Assembly: GCA_017445435.1 (NCBI GenBank)
Contig: JAFSUE010000239.1
Span: 1 to 7,795 of the forward strand
DNA: 7,795 bases
Source: Selenomonadaceae bacterium
Lineage (GTDB): Bacteria > Bacillota > Negativicutes > Selenomonadales > Selenomonadaceae
Direction: 5' to 3'
The translations under genes were made by a program, and so were the position numbers. Below, in pieces: positions 6,493-7,795 of the stretch. Under the pieces are notes generated by a model that saw nothing but the letters and a program-made list of their open reading frames with translations, ran no database searches and was not told the origin of the DNA. Positions within the stretch are counted from its first letter, which is position 1. Each line of letters begins with the position of its first letter.

Positions 6493-7794
6493 TTAAACTT
6501 GTTGCCATTCATTAGATGCACGATTATATTGGTATTTCATACCTTCTGTGTGTTCAGCATTGGCGTTTATCCAAAAAATTGGAGTAACGTTGCCCGAATC
6601 TTGAATAGTAAGATTGTTTCCATTCGTCAACGTCATAGAAATTTTTCCTGATTCAATATTTAAATTGGAAATATCGGCAATCACCAAATCATACAAGGAA
6701 ATAATGTCGCCTTCTTTAGAGTTTGTGATAACGTCGTTGCCGTCGTTCAAGCCGTACCAGAAAAAGTTAGTACCGTCACCGCCTTGCAGAGTGTCATTGC
6801 CAGCGCCGCCCCACATTGAATTATTTCCACTTCCGCCGACAAGCAAATTTTCGTAATTATTGCCGCCTAAAATATTGTCGCCCGTGTTATTGGCTTGAAC
6901 ATCTTTAATGCCGAAATAGTATCGTCCCGCGTTATTGTCAAGCCAAATTTCTTTGTAGCCGTCCGCGTTCACGTTCAAAGTTCCGCCGTCACCTTGCAAG
7001 TGATAATAATTTACTCCCGCGTCGTAAGTCAAACTTTGATCGGAATAATTGCCAACTTTCGCGCCATAAATATTATTGCCGTCAAGCGAATATAAAAATA
7101 TTTCTTCGCCTTCGCTGGAATTTGTCAGCAGATTCATCGCCGCGCCGCTGTCAGCTATAAAGCTTAACTGCGAACCTGCGCGGGAAAGACCGTTAAGTCC
7201 AACGTTGTAGAAAGTTACAACGTCCGAAGTTTCGCCGTTACTAGCAATAAAATCTGTAGCAGTTGCGTTGCCGTCGCCCATAAACCAAAATTGATCACGC
7301 GCCGCGCCGCCAGTCAAAGTATTGTTGCCTGCCGCGCCGTACATTGAATCAACGCCGCTACCGCCGAGAATTGAATTGTCATAAGAATTGCCGATAACTA
7401 TCACGTTATTTGAAGTGGCGGACACGTCAACATTTTTCACGTTATTAAGTTCATTTAAATTTATCGTGCCAGTAAACGTTGACGACGCTGAAACAAGGCT
7501 TTGCTCCGCGTCAACGACCAATGCAGAAGGTAAAGTTTCTTCCTGCGTAGTAGTGCCGTCCAAAATGCTATTGTTGACGTAAAAATTGTAACCGTTAGTA
7601 ATGACGTTCGCCGCGTTGCCAGAAAATGACGAAACGTAAGTATCGCCGCTAAGATACAATTTGCTAGCGTCGTCAAGTGTAACGTTTACCGTACCGATTG
7701 AACTTGAGACAACGTCGCCGCTTGCATTAGTAACGTTGCCGCTTAAATTTCCGCTAAACGTCGCGCCGTTTGTAAAGTTCAACGATAAAGTTGA
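6493..7794 (-). CDS. RTX-like calcium-binding repeat protein (surface/secreted), 5' end outside window
   Basis: The frame stays open to the right edge: the codons upstream of the TTG at 7782 are sense codons. This is therefore the C-terminal part, about 434 residues, of a longer protein. Residue numbers here count from 7782. Residues 1-70 look like passenger beta-helix sequence, rich in Gly, Asn, Ser and Thr (VNVTLDDASKLYLSGDTYVS). Two RTX-type modules follow. One is at 127-193 (NSILGGSGVDSMYGAAGNNTL, then DQFWFMGDG and SDVVTFYN). The other is at 300-366 (GDNILGG, GGSGNNSMWGGAGNDTLQGG, then NFFWYGLNDGNDVI and GDIISLYD). GGxGxD nonapeptides of this kind bind Ca2+ in parallel beta-rolls. There is no cysteine and almost no positive charge, as expected of an exported acidic protein. 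The short C-terminus (YQYNRASNEWQQV) is not a recognised anchor; type I secretion is possible, but no exporter genes are seen. Specific function unknown. Confidence 0.85.
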   Translation of the reverse strand, partial: STLSLNFTNGATFSGNLSGNVTNASGDVVSSSIGTVNVTLDDASKLYLSGDTYVSSFSGNAANVITNGYNFYVNNSILDGTTTQEETLPSALVVDAEQSLVSASSTFTGTINLNELNNVKNVDVSATSNNVIVIGNSYDNSILGGSGVDSMYGAAGNNTLTGGAARDQFWFMGDGNATATDFIASNGETSDVVTFYNVGLNGLSRAGSQLSFIADSGAAMNLLTNSSEGEEIFLYSLDGNNIYGAKVGNYSDQSLTYDAGVNYYHLQGDGGTLNVNADGYKEIWLDNNAGRYYFGIKDVQANNTGDNILGGNNYENLLVGGSGNNSMWGGAGNDTLQGGDGTNFFWYGLNDGNDVITNSKEGDIISLYDLVIADISNLNIESGKISMTLTNGNNLTIQDSGNVTPIFWINANAEHTEGMKYQYNRASNEWQQV

Positions 7795-7795
7795 G

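Noticed and set aside
6493..7782. Treating TTG 7782 as the start of the RTX-like gene
   Set aside because: The frame is open to the right edge, no ribosome-binding site or signal peptide is present, and the sequence at this point is already passenger-type repeat.

Overview
The window looks like chromosomal DNA of an anaerobic, low-GC Firmicutes-type bacterium with an outer membrane, most likely of the class Negativicutes (Selenomonas-like). This is an inference. Class III fructose-1,6-bisphosphatase is typical of Firmicutes, while a Ca-binding GGxGxD-repeat (RTX-like) surface protein is more usual in diderms. The DNA is A+T-rich by eye and uses TTG, GTG and ATG starts. No species can be named from the sequence alone.

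Layout: three genes run rightward, namely the 3' part of an NAD-dependent sugar epimerase/dehydratase (open at the left edge), fbp (class III fructose-1,6-bisphosphatase) and lepA (elongation factor 4). They meet three leftward genes at a compact hairpin that can act as a bidirectional terminator (about 4560-4602). The leftward genes, read from right to left, are the 3' part of an RTX-like repeat protein (open at the right edge), a MetQ/NlpA-type substrate-binding lipoprotein, and a class I SAM-dependent methyltransferase that starts 9 nt after the metQ stop.

The intergenic DNA is the most unusual part. (1) The fbp-lepA gap is built of heptanucleotide-phased repeats (TAGTNAG array, then CTAAAAG-type units) that begin on the fbp stop codon. 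(2) The 40 nt before lepA, including its Shine-Dalgarno, match the leader of the unrelated metQ gene on the other strand at about 34 of 40 positions, so one repeat family supplies the ribosome-binding leader of both genes. (3) The gap between metQ and the RTX-like gene is almost entirely filled by a 233-bp non-coding segment (6248-6480). It has 17-bp terminal inverted repeats, internal matching arms and TA at both ends, which is the structure of a MITE.

Functionally the window is a mixture: surface or sugar-nucleotide metabolism (epimerase), gluconeogenesis (fbp), translation (lepA), methionine or related small-molecule uptake (metQ) with a partner methyltransferase, and a probable secreted or surface protein. 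No phage, CRISPR, toxin-antitoxin or defence genes were seen.
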